64,000 nucleotides of DNA from DATLNM01 sp035536775 (lineage in GTDB: Bacteria; Actinomycetota; CADDZG01; WHSQ01): assembly GCA_035536775.1 (NCBI GenBank), contig DATLNM010000019.1:1-64000 (forward strand). Reading direction: 5' to 3'. Position 1 is the stretch's first letter. Each line of letters opens with the position of its first letter. Positions 28,483 to 37,140 of this stretch are shown in pieces. A model generated the notes under the pieces. That model had not been told where the DNA came from and ran no database searches. It worked only from the letters and a program-made list of their open reading frames with translations. Position numbers and translations under genes: made by a program.

Positions 28483-29400
28483 GTGAGCTCACGCCGAGGC
28501 CGGCCCGACGACGAGGGCCGGCTGATCCAGCTGGTCTATTACGCGTACGTCGGCGGATCTGCCATCGCCCGCTTGATACCGGAGCGGATGGCGTACGGGA
28601 TGGCCCGAACCCTCGGTCGCTTCGCAGCGAAGCGTTCGAAGCGCCGAGGCACCGTCGCTCGGAATCTCGCGCTCATCACGGGCAAGCACGAGGGGTCCGA
28701 GGAGAACGAAGCTCTCGTTCGCTCCGCATTCGAGTCGTACGCGACCTACTGGCTCGAGACCTTCAGGTTCGTGCGCGAGGACCAGGACTTCTTCCTGCAC
28801 CATGTTCGCTCGGACACACTCGATCGGATCGCCGGTGTTCAGGCGCGCGGCAAGGGCGCGATCGTCATCGTCGGTCACCTCGGAAATTGGGACGCAGCCG
28901 GCGCGTGGGTAGGGGCGACGGGACGGCGGCTGGTGACCGTGGCCGAAGTGCTCAGGCCGCGCCGGATGTTCGAATTCTTCTCCGATCATCGGGCGAAACT
29001 GGGCATGACGATCTATCCCGCGCAGAAGGGCGCCACCGAGGACCTGATCGCAGAGGTGGAAGCCGGCGCGGTAGTCGCGATACTCGGTGATCGCGATCTG
29101 AAGGGGACCGGGATCCCCGCTCGCTTCTTTGGGGTGGAAACGACATTTCCGCGTGGACCTGCGCGCGTCGCCCTCGCCACCGGGGTGCCGTTGCTCGTGG
29201 CCGGCGTGTACTCGATGGTGCACCCCGACGGGGTCCGAGGGTGGCGCGTCGACATCAGTGAACCGATCGAGCTCCCTTCGGGTCCGGATGCCGCCGAAGA
29301 GTTGACCCAGGCGTATGTCGAGAGGCTGGAGGGATACGTCGCCGCTGTGCCGGAGCAGTGGCACGTCTTCCAACCGTTCTGGCCGACGGAGGGCAAGTGA
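28483..29400 (+). CDS. PatA-like phosphatidylinositol mannoside acyltransferase
   Basis: An inner-membrane-associated acyltransferase of the LpxL/HtrB superfamily. The catalytic HxxxxD motif is HLGNWD near residue 128, followed by the family's GDRDLKGTG and FFG(V)ETTFPRGPA segments. In actinobacteria PatA acylates the mannose of PIM1/PIM2, and the flanking PI synthase and PimA-like genes support that role. The start is uncertain: GTG 28483 follows the upstream stop by one base, while GTG 28468 would overlap it and add five residues. The end overlaps the next gene as GTGA. Confidence 0.88.
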   Translation: MSSRRGRPDDEGRLIQLVYYAYVGGSAIARLIPERMAYGMARTLGRFAAKRSKRRGTVARNLALITGKHEGSEENEALVRSAFESYATYWLETFRFVREDQDFFLHHVRSDTLDRIAGVQARGKGAIVIVGHLGNWDAAGAWVGATGRRLVTVAEVLRPRRMFEFFSDHRAKLGMTIYPAQKGATEDLIAEVEAGAVVAILGDRDLKGTGIPARFFGVETTFPRGPARVALATGVPLLVAGVYSMVHPDGVRGWRVDISEPIELPSGPDAAEELTQAYVERLEGYVAAVPEQWHVFQPFWPTEGK

Positions 29401-30491
29401 GGATCGCGCTCGTGTGTCCCTACGCATGGGACCGACCCGGCGGTGTGCAATCGCATGTCCGGTCGCTCGCCGGTGTGTTGCGTCGCCGCGATCACGAGGT
29501 CCTGGTGGTCGCGCCCAAAGCAGACCCGAACTCGCGCGGCGAGGAGGGCACCACACTTTTGGGACGCGCCGTCGGCATCCCGGCCAATGGGTCGGTTGCG
29601 CCCATAACCTTCGGACCGCTCGCGGCTGCCGGGGTGCGCTCTGCCCTGAAGGGTTTCCGCCCGGAGGTCTTGCATCTTCACGAGCCGCTGATCCCGAGCA
29701 CCTCGTTGCACGCGCTGATGTTGTCGCGGACACCCGCGCTGGGGACGTTTCACGCGGCGTCGGGATCGAGTGCGGGGTATCGGGTTGCGGGCATGGTGCT
29801 CGAAAGAGCGGTTCGTCGCCTTGCCATTAGGAGCGCCGTCTCTGAAGCAGCGCGCGCGTTGGTGATGCGCTACTTCCCGGGGACCTACGAGATCACCCCC
29901 AACGGGATCGATCTCGAGCCGTTCTTGAAGGCCTCCCCAAGGGCGCGCAACGCTCCTCAACGGTCGGTTCTGTTTCTGGGACGTCTGGAGAAGAGGAAAG
30001 GTCTGGAGGTCCTCATCAGAGCCGCAGCCCGCACGGGCCATCCACCGGAGATCACGGTGGCGGGGGAGGGCCCCGAAGAGACGCGTTGTCGCGCTCTCGC
30101 GCGCGACCTCGGCGTCCCATGCGAGTGGCGCGGGGAGGTAGCGACCGCGGAGCTACCGAGGCTGTATCGGTCCGCGACTGTCTACTGCGCGCCGAGCCTC
30201 GGCGGCGAGTCGTTCGGCATCGTCCTCCTTGAAGCGATGGCGTCGGGCGCGCCCGTCATCTGCTCGGACCTCGACGGCTACCGCATGGTCGGAGGAGATG
30301 CGGTTCGCCTTGTGCCCCCGGGGGATCATGTCGCGCTCGCCGGAGCGCTCGACGATGTTCTGGGAAACGAGCGGAAGCAGGCTGCACTCCGGCGCGCCGG
30401 TCGCGAGCGAGTGAAGAGCTTCGACTGGGGCGCTCTCGTCGAGGACGTCGAGGAGTTGTACTTGCGCGCTACCGGGCACAAAGGGGGGTAA
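29397..30491 (+). CDS. pimA: PimA-like phosphatidylinositol mannosyltransferase (GT4 family)
   Basis: PimA transfers mannose from GDP-mannose to phosphatidylinositol, the first PIM-specific step. The 364-residue GT-B protein begins with RIALVCPYAWDRPGGVQSHV, the acceptor-site glycine motif of PimA, and has the nucleotide-sugar site ESFGIVLLEAMASG with both Glu residues of the EX7E motif. The GTG start at 29397 overlaps the acyltransferase stop as GTGA; the earlier in-frame ATG at 29358 lies inside that gene. It completes a three-gene operon in the same order as in mycobacteria. Confidence 0.92.
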   Translation: MRIALVCPYAWDRPGGVQSHVRSLAGVLRRRDHEVLVVAPKADPNSRGEEGTTLLGRAVGIPANGSVAPITFGPLAAAGVRSALKGFRPEVLHLHEPLIPSTSLHALMLSRTPALGTFHAASGSSAGYRVAGMVLERAVRRLAIRSAVSEAARALVMRYFPGTYEITPNGIDLEPFLKASPRARNAPQRSVLFLGRLEKRKGLEVLIRAAARTGHPPEITVAGEGPEETRCRALARDLGVPCEWRGEVATAELPRLYRSATVYCAPSLGGESFGIVLLEAMASGAPVICSDLDGYRMVGGDAVRLVPPGDHVALAGALDDVLGNERKQAALRRAGRERVKSFDWGALVEDVEELYLRATGHKGG

Positions 30492-30706
30492 CGCGACAAA
30501 GCGCCCGCACCTGAATCGCGAGCGCTCGGTCGAACATCGCCCTTGAGGTTCGCCCGTGTTGCTAGCAGGAGCTCAGTCTCGCCGCTCTGTTCGGGGGTTT
30601 CGCCGCTCCCGGCCCCTTCCCTGTTGCATCCGGCATGGAATTTATTCCCGGACAGGCGAAAAGGGGGGCACAACAAGATGAGCTTCTACTCGTACAGTAG
30701 TTGCTC
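30492..30706 (+). other. Gene-free 5' region of the merR gene with a possible RNA structure
   Basis: This 215-base gap holds an extended stem at 30620-30656: CCTGT (30620-30624) pairs with ACAGG (30652-30656), and after a 5-base bulge CCGG (30630-30633) pairs with CCGG (30648-30651), enclosing an AT-rich GGAAT-TT-ATTCC palindrome (30637-30648). The GGAATTTATTCC patch is strikingly AT-rich for this genome. I could not match it to a known riboswitch class. It may be an operator, a promoter or the end of the pimA transcript. Confidence 0.35.
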
Positions 30707-30708
30707 AT
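30678..30708 (+). promoter_or_regulatory. Operator-like 31-bp dyad overlapping the merR start codon
   Basis: Arms ATGAGCTTCTACT and AGTAGTTGCTCAT (13 bases each, 11 of 13 complementary) flank a 5-base centre. The dyad spans a TACAGT -10-like hexamer (30693-30698) and ends inside the ATG at 30707. This is the layout expected of autoregulation by the MerR-type protein encoded directly downstream, and it implies a leaderless or nearly leaderless mRNA. Confidence 0.6.
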
Positions 30709-31423
30709 GAGGTTGAGGGTGGATGAGCTCGCGGCACGTGCCGGTGTCAGTGTCGATACCGTGCGGTTCTATCAAGCGCGGGGCCTGTTGCCCCCACCCG
30801 AGCGGGACGGGCGCGTCGCGTGGTACTCGGGCGACCACCTCGACCGACTCGGTCGCATCCGAAAGCTGAAGGACGACGGCTTCAACCTGACCTCGATCAA
30901 GCGCCTCCTCGCCGACGACCTCGACCCCGCGGATGCAGCTCTCGTCTCGGCCGTCGCCCGCTCGGGGGCCGCGGAGCGGCACCTCACCCTCGAGGGCCTT
31001 GCGGGCGCGACGGGGATCTCAGCCGCCGTCCTCGGAGCGATCGAGAGGGAAGGGCTGCTGTCAGGCTCCCGGGCCGAGGATGGGACGGTGACCTACCCTG
31101 AGTCCGAGGTCGAGACCATCCGAGCCGGGCTGCGACTCCTCGAAACGGGCCTCCCCTTGAGCGAGCTCCTCGCCCTAGCGCGCGAGCACGACGCGGCGAT
31201 GCGGCCGGTGGCGGCGAAAGCAGTGGACATGTTTCTGACCTTCGTCCGGGATCCGATCAGGGCGGCTGGTGACGAGGACGCGGCAGGAAGCCAGCTCGTG
31301 GCTGCGTTCGAGACGATGCTGCCCGCCGCGACCGCTTTGATAGCGGGACACTTCCGCCGGTTGCTTCTCGAGGCCGCAGAAGAGCGGATGGCGGGCGAGG
31401 ACGCGCCTCAACCCGGTGGGTAG
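30707..31423 (+). CDS. MerR family transcriptional regulator
   Basis: The 238-residue protein opens with a MerR winged helix-turn-helix (LRVDELAARAGVSVDTVRFY, then LLPPPERDGRVAWY and the wing RLGRIRKLKDDGF). A second helix-turn-helix-like stretch (LTLEGLAGATGISAAVLGAI, from about residue 90) is followed by a MerR-like helical dimer segment, so the protein looks like two MerR-type units in tandem. No metal-binding Cys cluster is seen; the C-terminal ligand domain is helical and unknown. ATG 30707 is preferred to TTG 30701 because the operator dyad ends there. Its last 8 bases overlap menG. Confidence 0.85.
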   Translation: MRLRVDELAARAGVSVDTVRFYQARGLLPPPERDGRVAWYSGDHLDRLGRIRKLKDDGFNLTSIKRLLADDLDPADAALVSAVARSGAAERHLTLEGLAGATGISAAVLGAIEREGLLSGSRAEDGTVTYPESEVETIRAGLRLLETGLPLSELLALAREHDAAMRPVAAKAVDMFLTFVRDPIRAAGDEDAAGSQLVAAFETMLPAATALIAGHFRRLLLEAAEERMAGEDAPQPGG

Positions 31424-32120
31424 GCGGGAGGTAGGCGGAGGGGACCTTCCTCCTCAGGCCACCAAGGCGACAGAGGTACGAGCGATGTTCGATCGCATCG
31501 CGCCTCGATACGACCTCGTGAACCGCGTGATGACCTTCGGCCTCGACAGACTGTGGCGGCGACGCGCGGTCGCAGCGCTGCGACTTCAACCCAGTGCAAG
31601 AACCCTCGATGTCGCGTGTGGCACAGGTGACCTGTGTACCGAGCTCCAGCGCGTCGGGTTCTTCGCCATCGGCTGCGACCTCTCGCTCGGGATGCTGCGA
31701 TCGGCTACGACGAGCGCGCCGTTGATCCAGTGCGACGCCCTCCGCCTTCCGTTCGAGAGTGGGTCGTTCGACGGGGTCACGTGTGGGTTCGCGCTGAGGA
31801 ACGTAGTCGACATCACGGCGGTTGTGTCCGAGCTCGCGCGCGTCACACGCCGTGGCGGAAGAGTTTCGGTGATCGAAGTGGCGCAACCGCGGGCACGCAT
31901 CTTGCGGGCCGGCCACGGCTTCTACTTCAATCGCGTGGTGCCACTGATCGGCCGTGCGCTTTCGGACGGCCCCGCGTACCGCTATCTCCCCAAGTCAGTC
32001 ACGTACCTGCCGCCGCAACTCGAGCTGCTGACGATCTTTCGGGACGCGGGATTCCCCGACGCGTTCAGCTCGCCCCTCGGCGTGGGAGCGGCGCAGCTCA
32101 TCACTGCGACAAGGGAGTGA
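31416..32120 (+). CDS. menG: Demethylmenaquinone methyltransferase (UbiE/MenG family)
   Basis: Catalyses the last step of menaquinone synthesis, methylation of demethylmenaquinone with SAM. The family hallmarks are present: MFDRIAPRYDLVNRVMTFG near residue 25, the SAM site LDVACGTGDL, and the downstream ALRNVVD and RGGRVSVIEVAQP motifs, with a C-terminal FYFNRVVPLIG. Length 234 is normal. The GTG start overlaps merR by 8 bases and its stop overlaps menF as GTGA, so merR, menG and menF are likely one transcript. Confidence 0.93.
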   Translation: MGRREVGGGDLPPQATKATEVRAMFDRIAPRYDLVNRVMTFGLDRLWRRRAVAALRLQPSARTLDVACGTGDLCTELQRVGFFAIGCDLSLGMLRSATTSAPLIQCDALRLPFESGSFDGVTCGFALRNVVDITAVVSELARVTRRGGRVSVIEVAQPRARILRAGHGFYFNRVVPLIGRALSDGPAYRYLPKSVTYLPPQLELLTIFRDAGFPDAFSSPLGVGAAQLITATRE

Positions 32121-33343
32121 AGACGCGAGGGGTCGTCGCGCGCACTGTCGAGCTAAGGGACGAAACTGATGTGTTCGGGGTCCTGGCGCGACCCGACGGT
32201 CGTCTGTGGAGGCGCGACGGTCTGACGATCGCCGCATGGGGGGAGCATGTCCGCATACCGGTCGAGCGTGACCGGACGCGGTTCCAGCGCGCCTCGGCAG
32301 ATCTCGATGGTGTGTGGGAGACGATCTCCTGGGATGAAGGCGCCCCCCCGATCGCGTACGGGAGCTTCTCGTTCGACGAGAGCTCGCCCGATTCGATCCT
32401 CGTTGTGCCTTCGGCGTGGATCACCTCGGACGACGCCGGGATCCGTCTCACAACTCTCGGAGACCACGAGGTCGCGGTCCCACGACGTCCCCCTACTTCG
32501 AGCCCCGACCGGATCCGCTACGCGGGTTCGACGCTCCCGGAGACCGAGTGGCTCGAAGCAGTCGATGAGTCGTTGCGCGCGATCGATACGGGCGCTCTTC
32601 AGAAGGTCGTGCTGTGCCGTGACGTACTGGTGTGGTCCAAGAGTCCCTTCGACCTGCCTTCACTCGTCGAGCGGCTATGCGAGGCATACCCGGCGTGCTA
32701 CGTGTTCGCCTGTGATGGCCTGGTGGGGGCGTCGCCCGAGCTTCTCGCGAGGACGACCGGGGGGGTGGTCTCGTCGATCGTTCTTGCCGGGACCGCCGCG
32801 CGTGGTGGTGACGGCGATGCGGATGACCTTCTGGGTGCAGCCCTCCTGGCTTCCGACAAAGATCTGAGAGAGCACGACTTCGCGGTCGCCTCGGTGCTGC
32901 GGGCCCTCGACGGCCACATGCTCGATGTCACGGTCGATGGGCCTCAGCTTCTGCGCCTCGCCAATGTCCAGCATCTCGCCACGCGGGTCGAGGGCCGCGC
33001 CCTTGAGGCGACAAAGGCTCTCGAGGTGGTGGGATGGCTCCATCCGACCGCCGCGGTGTGCGGCACTCCGACGCAACCAGCGATGGACATCATTCGTTCA
33101 TCAGAGAGGATGGACCGCGGCCGCTATACGGGCCCGGTCGGGTGGATGGATGCGACCGGTGCGGGGGAATGGGCCATTGCGTTGAGGTGCGGCCAATTCC
33201 AGGATGGGCGTGGGCGTATCTTTGCCGGCTCGGGCATAGTGGAAGGCTCCGAGCCGGAGCGGGAGCTCGAGGAAACGCGGTTGAAGTTGCGGGCGATCCG
33301 TTCGGCCCTCGAAGGGCGGACGGTCGGTGGGGCGGAGCTGTGA
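32117..33343 (+). CDS. menF: Isochorismate synthase MenF
   Basis: Converts chorismate to isochorismate at the entry of menaquinone synthesis. The 408 residues form a chorismate-binding domain with the conserved KVVLCRDV, PELLART, the Glu/His-containing central motifs (LASDKDLREHDFAV, HLATRVEG), the HPTAAVCGTPT segment and the C-terminal GSGIVEGSEPERELEET motif with magnesium-binding Glu residues. GTG 32117 follows AAGGGA and overlaps the menG stop. Longer in-frame starts lie inside menG and are rejected. Confidence 0.92.
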   Translation: MKTRGVVARTVELRDETDVFGVLARPDGRLWRRDGLTIAAWGEHVRIPVERDRTRFQRASADLDGVWETISWDEGAPPIAYGSFSFDESSPDSILVVPSAWITSDDAGIRLTTLGDHEVAVPRRPPTSSPDRIRYAGSTLPETEWLEAVDESLRAIDTGALQKVVLCRDVLVWSKSPFDLPSLVERLCEAYPACYVFACDGLVGASPELLARTTGGVVSSIVLAGTAARGGDGDADDLLGAALLASDKDLREHDFAVASVLRALDGHMLDVTVDGPQLLRLANVQHLATRVEGRALEATKALEVVGWLHPTAAVCGTPTQPAMDIIRSSERMDRGRYTGPVGWMDATGAGEWAIALRCGQFQDGRGRIFAGSGIVEGSEPERELEETRLKLRAIRSALEGRTVGGAEL

Positions 33344-33357
33344 ATAAGGAGGACTCA

Positions 33358-34509
33358 ATGGCACGGACCCGATCGGGTACGGCAAGGCTGACTTTTGCTC
33401 TGGGTGCTGCGGTCGCGATCCTCATCGCCCTCGTGCCGAGTGCGATCGCGGCGACGCCGGCCGCGGACTACCGCTTCCAGAACACTCTCACGACGTCTGA
33501 GGGGACCGCACCCGCGCTCGAGCATGCGGGCGCGCCCGGCAACACATTTGAGAATGAGACCGTAAACGGCGTCTCGCGGATGGTTTTGAGGTTCCTCGAA
33601 GGCGGGGGTGTCCTGCTACGTGGGGCGTCGAGCGTCATCCCTGGCGACAACTACACGATCGCGGCCTTGATCCGGTTCGACCAAGAGTCGGGCTACCAGC
33701 GCATCGCCGACTTCAGAGACGGCGCCGACGACACCGGCTGGTACAGCCATAACGGGTTCCTCAGCTTCTTCCCCGGCGTCGAGGGAGCCGACAAGCTCTT
33801 GCCGTCGAACCGGTGGGCACAGGTCGTCCTTACGCGGGACGCGGCATCGAAAGTCGTCACCGGTTACGTCGACGGCGTCCAGCAGTTCGACTTCACAGAC
33901 TCGAGCGACCTGGCGATCGTAGATCCCGAGTTCGACGTGCTGCGTTTCTTCATCGACGACGCGGCCGTCAGTGGGGAGGTCAGTTCCGGATCCATCGCCC
34001 GTCTCCGGCTCTATCCAGCGCCCTTGACCGCGACGGAGGTCTCCCAGCTCGAAGACAACCAGCCCCTCCCGGGCACGACCACCGAGGAGCCGCCGGTCGT
34101 CGAGGCGAACGTCACGATCAAGTACAACGGTGAGTACTTCAATGGATATGTCCGGCCGCAAGGCGAGGATGGGAACCCGCCACCTCGGCCCCCGCGTCAG
34201 ATTCGGCAGCCTTCACCGGCCCCGACTGAGACCGCGACGCCGGCCCCCTCGCCGTCCCCGACTCAGACGGTCGATCACAGCGACCTGTGTGACGACGGCC
34301 GACGTATCGTGGTCAAGAAGGAGCGGCCGGGTAGGGACGAAGTTGTCGGGAAGGACAGGTCCAACTACCGCGGCTACTGGCGCGTCACCGAACCCGACGC
34401 CGCCGGCGTCTACTACACGGTCGCCAAGAAGAAGGTCGTCGAACTCGACACTGGAACCGTTATCTGCGCTCGGGCACGCTCACAGGGTCTCAGACCTCCT
34501 CGACAGTAG
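33358..34509 (+). CDS. Secreted LamG/concanavalin A-like domain protein
   Basis: The 383-residue protein has a signal peptide ending AIA-A near residue 32, a LamG/ConA-like jelly-roll domain (about 50-245; typical YTIAALIRFD, GYVDGVQQFDF and IARLRLYPAPLTATEVSQL segments), a Pro/Thr-rich linker (about 275-310) and a C-terminal Cys-containing beta domain of about 70 residues that recurs in no other gene here. It probably binds carbohydrate or other surface ligands. It has a strong AAGGAGG site 5 bases before ATG and sits between menF and menD, with its 3' end overlapping menD by 20 bases on the other strand. No role in quinone synthesis is suggested by its sequence. Confidence 0.8.
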   Translation: MARTRSGTARLTFALGAAVAILIALVPSAIAATPAADYRFQNTLTTSEGTAPALEHAGAPGNTFENETVNGVSRMVLRFLEGGGVLLRGASSVIPGDNYTIAALIRFDQESGYQRIADFRDGADDTGWYSHNGFLSFFPGVEGADKLLPSNRWAQVVLTRDAASKVVTGYVDGVQQFDFTDSSDLAIVDPEFDVLRFFIDDAAVSGEVSSGSIARLRLYPAPLTATEVSQLEDNQPLPGTTTEEPPVVEANVTIKYNGEYFNGYVRPQGEDGNPPPRPPRQIRQPSPAPTETATPAPSPSPTQTVDHSDLCDDGRRIVVKKERPGRDEVVGKDRSNYRGYWRVTEPDAAGVYYTVAKKKVVELDTGTVICARARSQGLRPPRQ

Positions 34510-36196
34510 CGGCAACAGCGTCCCACAGCTGCCGGTGCAACTCGGCGTTCTTGTCGCGATCCGTTCGGATCTCGACGAGCTGTAGGCCTCCTTCGGTCGC
34601 GGCGGCATCGATGGCATCACCCAGTGCGGGGGCCGCTGAGATCGATCGGTGACCGCATCCTTCAGCGCGCGCCAGCGCTGAGAGCTCGTAGCCATGCGGG
34701 GTGCCGAACAACGACTCGAAGGACTCCTCGAAGGCGCGCTGGGGGAGGAATGTGAAGATCCCGCCCCCGTCGTTGTTGATGACGACGATGACGAGATCGA
34801 TGTCGCCGGCGCGCGCTATGGCGAGGCCGTTGCGATCGTGCAGAAGGGAGAGGTCGCCGGCCAGCGCGACGCACGGGCCTGCCGAGGCGTGCGCGATGCC
34901 GGTCGCGGTCGAGACGAAGCCGTCGATGCCGTTCGCTCCTCGATTGCCCAGGACGCGGAGGCCCTCGCGAGGGGCCATGAACCAGTCGAGGTCCCTCACC
35001 GGCATGCTCGACCCCACGACGAGCGTCGATCCCGACTCCAGGTGGGAGGCGAGGTCTCGGGCGGCGCGCGGTTCCGAAGGAACATCGGAAGCGTCGAGGG
35101 CCGCGTCGATAGCGGCCCGTGCCCCGCGCTCGGCCGCGATCCACCCATCGAGCCAGGCACCGTCGGCGCGCCCCGGGATCTGCGCGGCGCACTCCCGGAG
35201 GAGGTCGGATGGGGACGCGTGTACCAACAGCGACGCCGAGCGAGAGGGGTCCAGCCATTCGCCGTGCTCGTCGATGAGGGCGAGTGTTCCGGCGCGTCCG
35301 ATCGCGCCGATGAGCGCCTTGGAGGTCATGCCTCCTCCTACCTGCACGACCGCATCGAATCCATGACCCTCGGCGAAGCGTTCGGACCGAAGGAGCGCGT
35401 CGACCATCGAGATCGCAGTGGTTCCTCGACGTGCCCCGGAAAGGGGTGAGGCGAACACCGGCCACCCGGCGGCAAGCGCGACCGCTTCGACCGAGCCGGG
35501 ATCGACGTCCGCATCGCCGATCACCAAAGCTCCCCTGAGGTTTGCTGCGAATATCGAGGCGAGCGCATCGATCTGCTCAGCTGCAGGTCCCCCAACGCCG
35601 GCCGAGTGTCCGGTCCAGGGCGCGCCGCCCGGCCTGCCGGGTGGAACGTCCGTTCCGTCATCTGGGACGAGGGGCTCACGCAACGGCACGTTGATGTGCA
35701 CCGGCCCTCGTGGATATGCGGCGCTCGCGGCCACCGCCCGGCATGCCAGGGTGCGCCAGTAGGGAACCAGCTCATCCGCGCCTTCAGGTGTTCCCGCGTC
35801 GACGAACCAGAGCGGGTACGAGCCGTAGAGCTTGCCCTGATCGATCGTCTGGCCCGCGCCCGTGTCGCGAAGCTCCGGCGGTCGATCCGCCGTCAAGACG
35901 ATGAGTGGGACGTGGGCATGGCGGGCCTCGACGACCGCGGGGAAGAAGTTCGCCGCCGCGGTGCCGGACGTCGATACGACGACCGAAGCACGACCCGACG
36001 CCTTGGCGACGCCCAGCGCGAAGAACGACGCCGATCGTTCGTCGAGCACGATGTGTACCGAGATCGACGGGTGATCATGGAGAGCCATCGCGAGCGGTGC
36101 GGAGCGAGACCCCGGTGACAACGCCGCGTCGGTGACTCCGTTGCGCGCGAGCTCGTCTACGAAAACCCGTGCGAACGTCGTCGAAGGGGATGTCAT
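34490..36196 (-). CDS. menD: SEPHCHC synthase MenD
   Basis: A thiamine-diphosphate enzyme that condenses 2-oxoglutarate with isochorismate. The 568 residues carry the ThDP fold: N-terminal LSPGSRSAPLA and DERSASFFALG with the catalytic Glu, GTAAANFFPAVVEA, and the C-terminal GDLS...NNDGGGIF diphosphate motif. The ATG at 36196 overlaps the menC stop as ATGA; a GTG at 36208 would add four residues. It is the last gene of the menB-menA-menC-menD operon. Confidence 0.94.
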   Translation of the reverse strand: MTSPSTTFARVFVDELARNGVTDAALSPGSRSAPLAMALHDHPSISVHIVLDERSASFFALGVAKASGRASVVVSTSGTAAANFFPAVVEARHAHVPLIVLTADRPPELRDTGAGQTIDQGKLYGSYPLWFVDAGTPEGADELVPYWRTLACRAVAASAAYPRGPVHINVPLREPLVPDDGTDVPPGRPGGAPWTGHSAGVGGPAAEQIDALASIFAANLRGALVIGDADVDPGSVEAVALAAGWPVFASPLSGARRGTTAISMVDALLRSERFAEGHGFDAVVQVGGGMTSKALIGAIGRAGTLALIDEHGEWLDPSRSASLLVHASPSDLLRECAAQIPGRADGAWLDGWIAAERGARAAIDAALDASDVPSEPRAARDLASHLESGSTLVVGSSMPVRDLDWFMAPREGLRVLGNRGANGIDGFVSTATGIAHASAGPCVALAGDLSLLHDRNGLAIARAGDIDLVIVVINNDGGGIFTFLPQRAFEESFESLFGTPHGYELSALARAEGCGHRSISAAPALGDAIDAAATEGGLQLVEIRTDRDKNAELHRQLWDAVAATVEEV

Positions 36197-37140
36197 CGGT
36201 GCGCCCACCCCTCGGCCGCTCTGAATCTCGCCATGATGATGTCGCGCTCTTCCTCGCCGGCTGCGACCTCCTCCAGCTTTGCCTCGTCCGGAGTAACACG
36301 CCGCACACCCAGCCAGCCTCCCTCTGGAAGGAGGGGCTCATCGGTCACATCGGCAGCAAGAAGCGCCGCGGTGCCGAGGCCACACGCACCTCCGAGCTCG
36401 GGCAGAGCTGCCGCGAGTGCTAGGCCGGCACTCAACCCGACAGACGTCTCGACCGCTGAGGACACCACTGGGGGGAGCCCGATGGCCTCCGCGATCGCCA
36501 GCGCGCGGCGGACACCCCCGAGGGGCTGCACCTTCAAGATCGCTAAGTCGCACGCGTCCCCGATACCTTCGAGGTGAAAGGGATCTGGGGCGCGACGGAT
36601 CGATTCGTCGGCCGCGAGCGGAACGTCGACCTGCAGGCGAAGTTCCGCCAGCTCTACGAGGGTTTCGACGGGTTGCTCGACATATTCGAGATCGAAACGC
36701 GCCAACTCGCGTATCTCCTTGGTGGCAGTCGCGACATCCCATGCACCATTGACGTCGATGCGGATGTGCCCGGCCGGACCGAGCGCGTCCCTCACCGCAG
36801 CGACGCGCTCCCTGGACCCTCGGTCGCCTACCTTCACCTTGACCGTCGAGCACCCCGAGGCACGCACGAGCGCGTGTGCGGCCTCCGGACCGACCGCGGG
36901 GACTATGGCGTTGACCGGAACCTTCTCCCGGACCGGCTCGGGCCATGGTTGCGTCGCGGCTTCGATGGCGGCCCGATACCACCACATCGTCTCTTCGGGC
37001 CCGTATCCAGGAAAGGGTGAGAACTCACCCCACCCGAGTGGACCCTTCATCAAAACTCCGGTCCGACGGTCCACCTCCCGGAAGGTAGTTACGAGGTCGA
37101 CCCCGAACGTCCGCAGCTGTGTCTCAGGCACCATGCTCAC
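36193..37140 (-). CDS. menC: o-Succinylbenzoate synthase MenC
   Basis: An enolase-superfamily dehydratase that makes o-succinylbenzoate from SHCHC. The protein (315 residues) has the barrel motifs KVKVGD with the catalytic Lys, IRIDVNGAWD and EQPVE with metal-binding Asp/Glu, DESIR, and a second Lys in LKVQPLGG. Two starts are plausible: GTG 37140, which overlaps the menA stop as GTGA, and ATG 37134. Much longer in-frame readings run into menA and are not real. Confidence 0.92.
   Translation of the reverse strand: MSMVPETQLRTFGVDLVTTFREVDRRTGVLMKGPLGWGEFSPFPGYGPEETMWWYRAAIEAATQPWPEPVREKVPVNAIVPAVGPEAAHALVRASGCSTVKVKVGDRGSRERVAAVRDALGPAGHIRIDVNGAWDVATATKEIRELARFDLEYVEQPVETLVELAELRLQVDVPLAADESIRRAPDPFHLEGIGDACDLAILKVQPLGGVRRALAIAEAIGLPPVVSSAVETSVGLSAGLALAAALPELGGACGLGTAALLAADVTDEPLLPEGGWLGVRRVTPDEAKLEEVAAGEEERDIIMARFRAAEGWAHR

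Noticed and set aside
30492..30706. Known riboswitch (c-di-AMP ydaO type or cobalamin) before merR or on the minus strand
   Set aside because: A GGGAGCGG...CCC-like stretch on the minus strand looked suggestive, but the conserved core motifs are absent and a minus-strand RNA would only read antisense into pimA.
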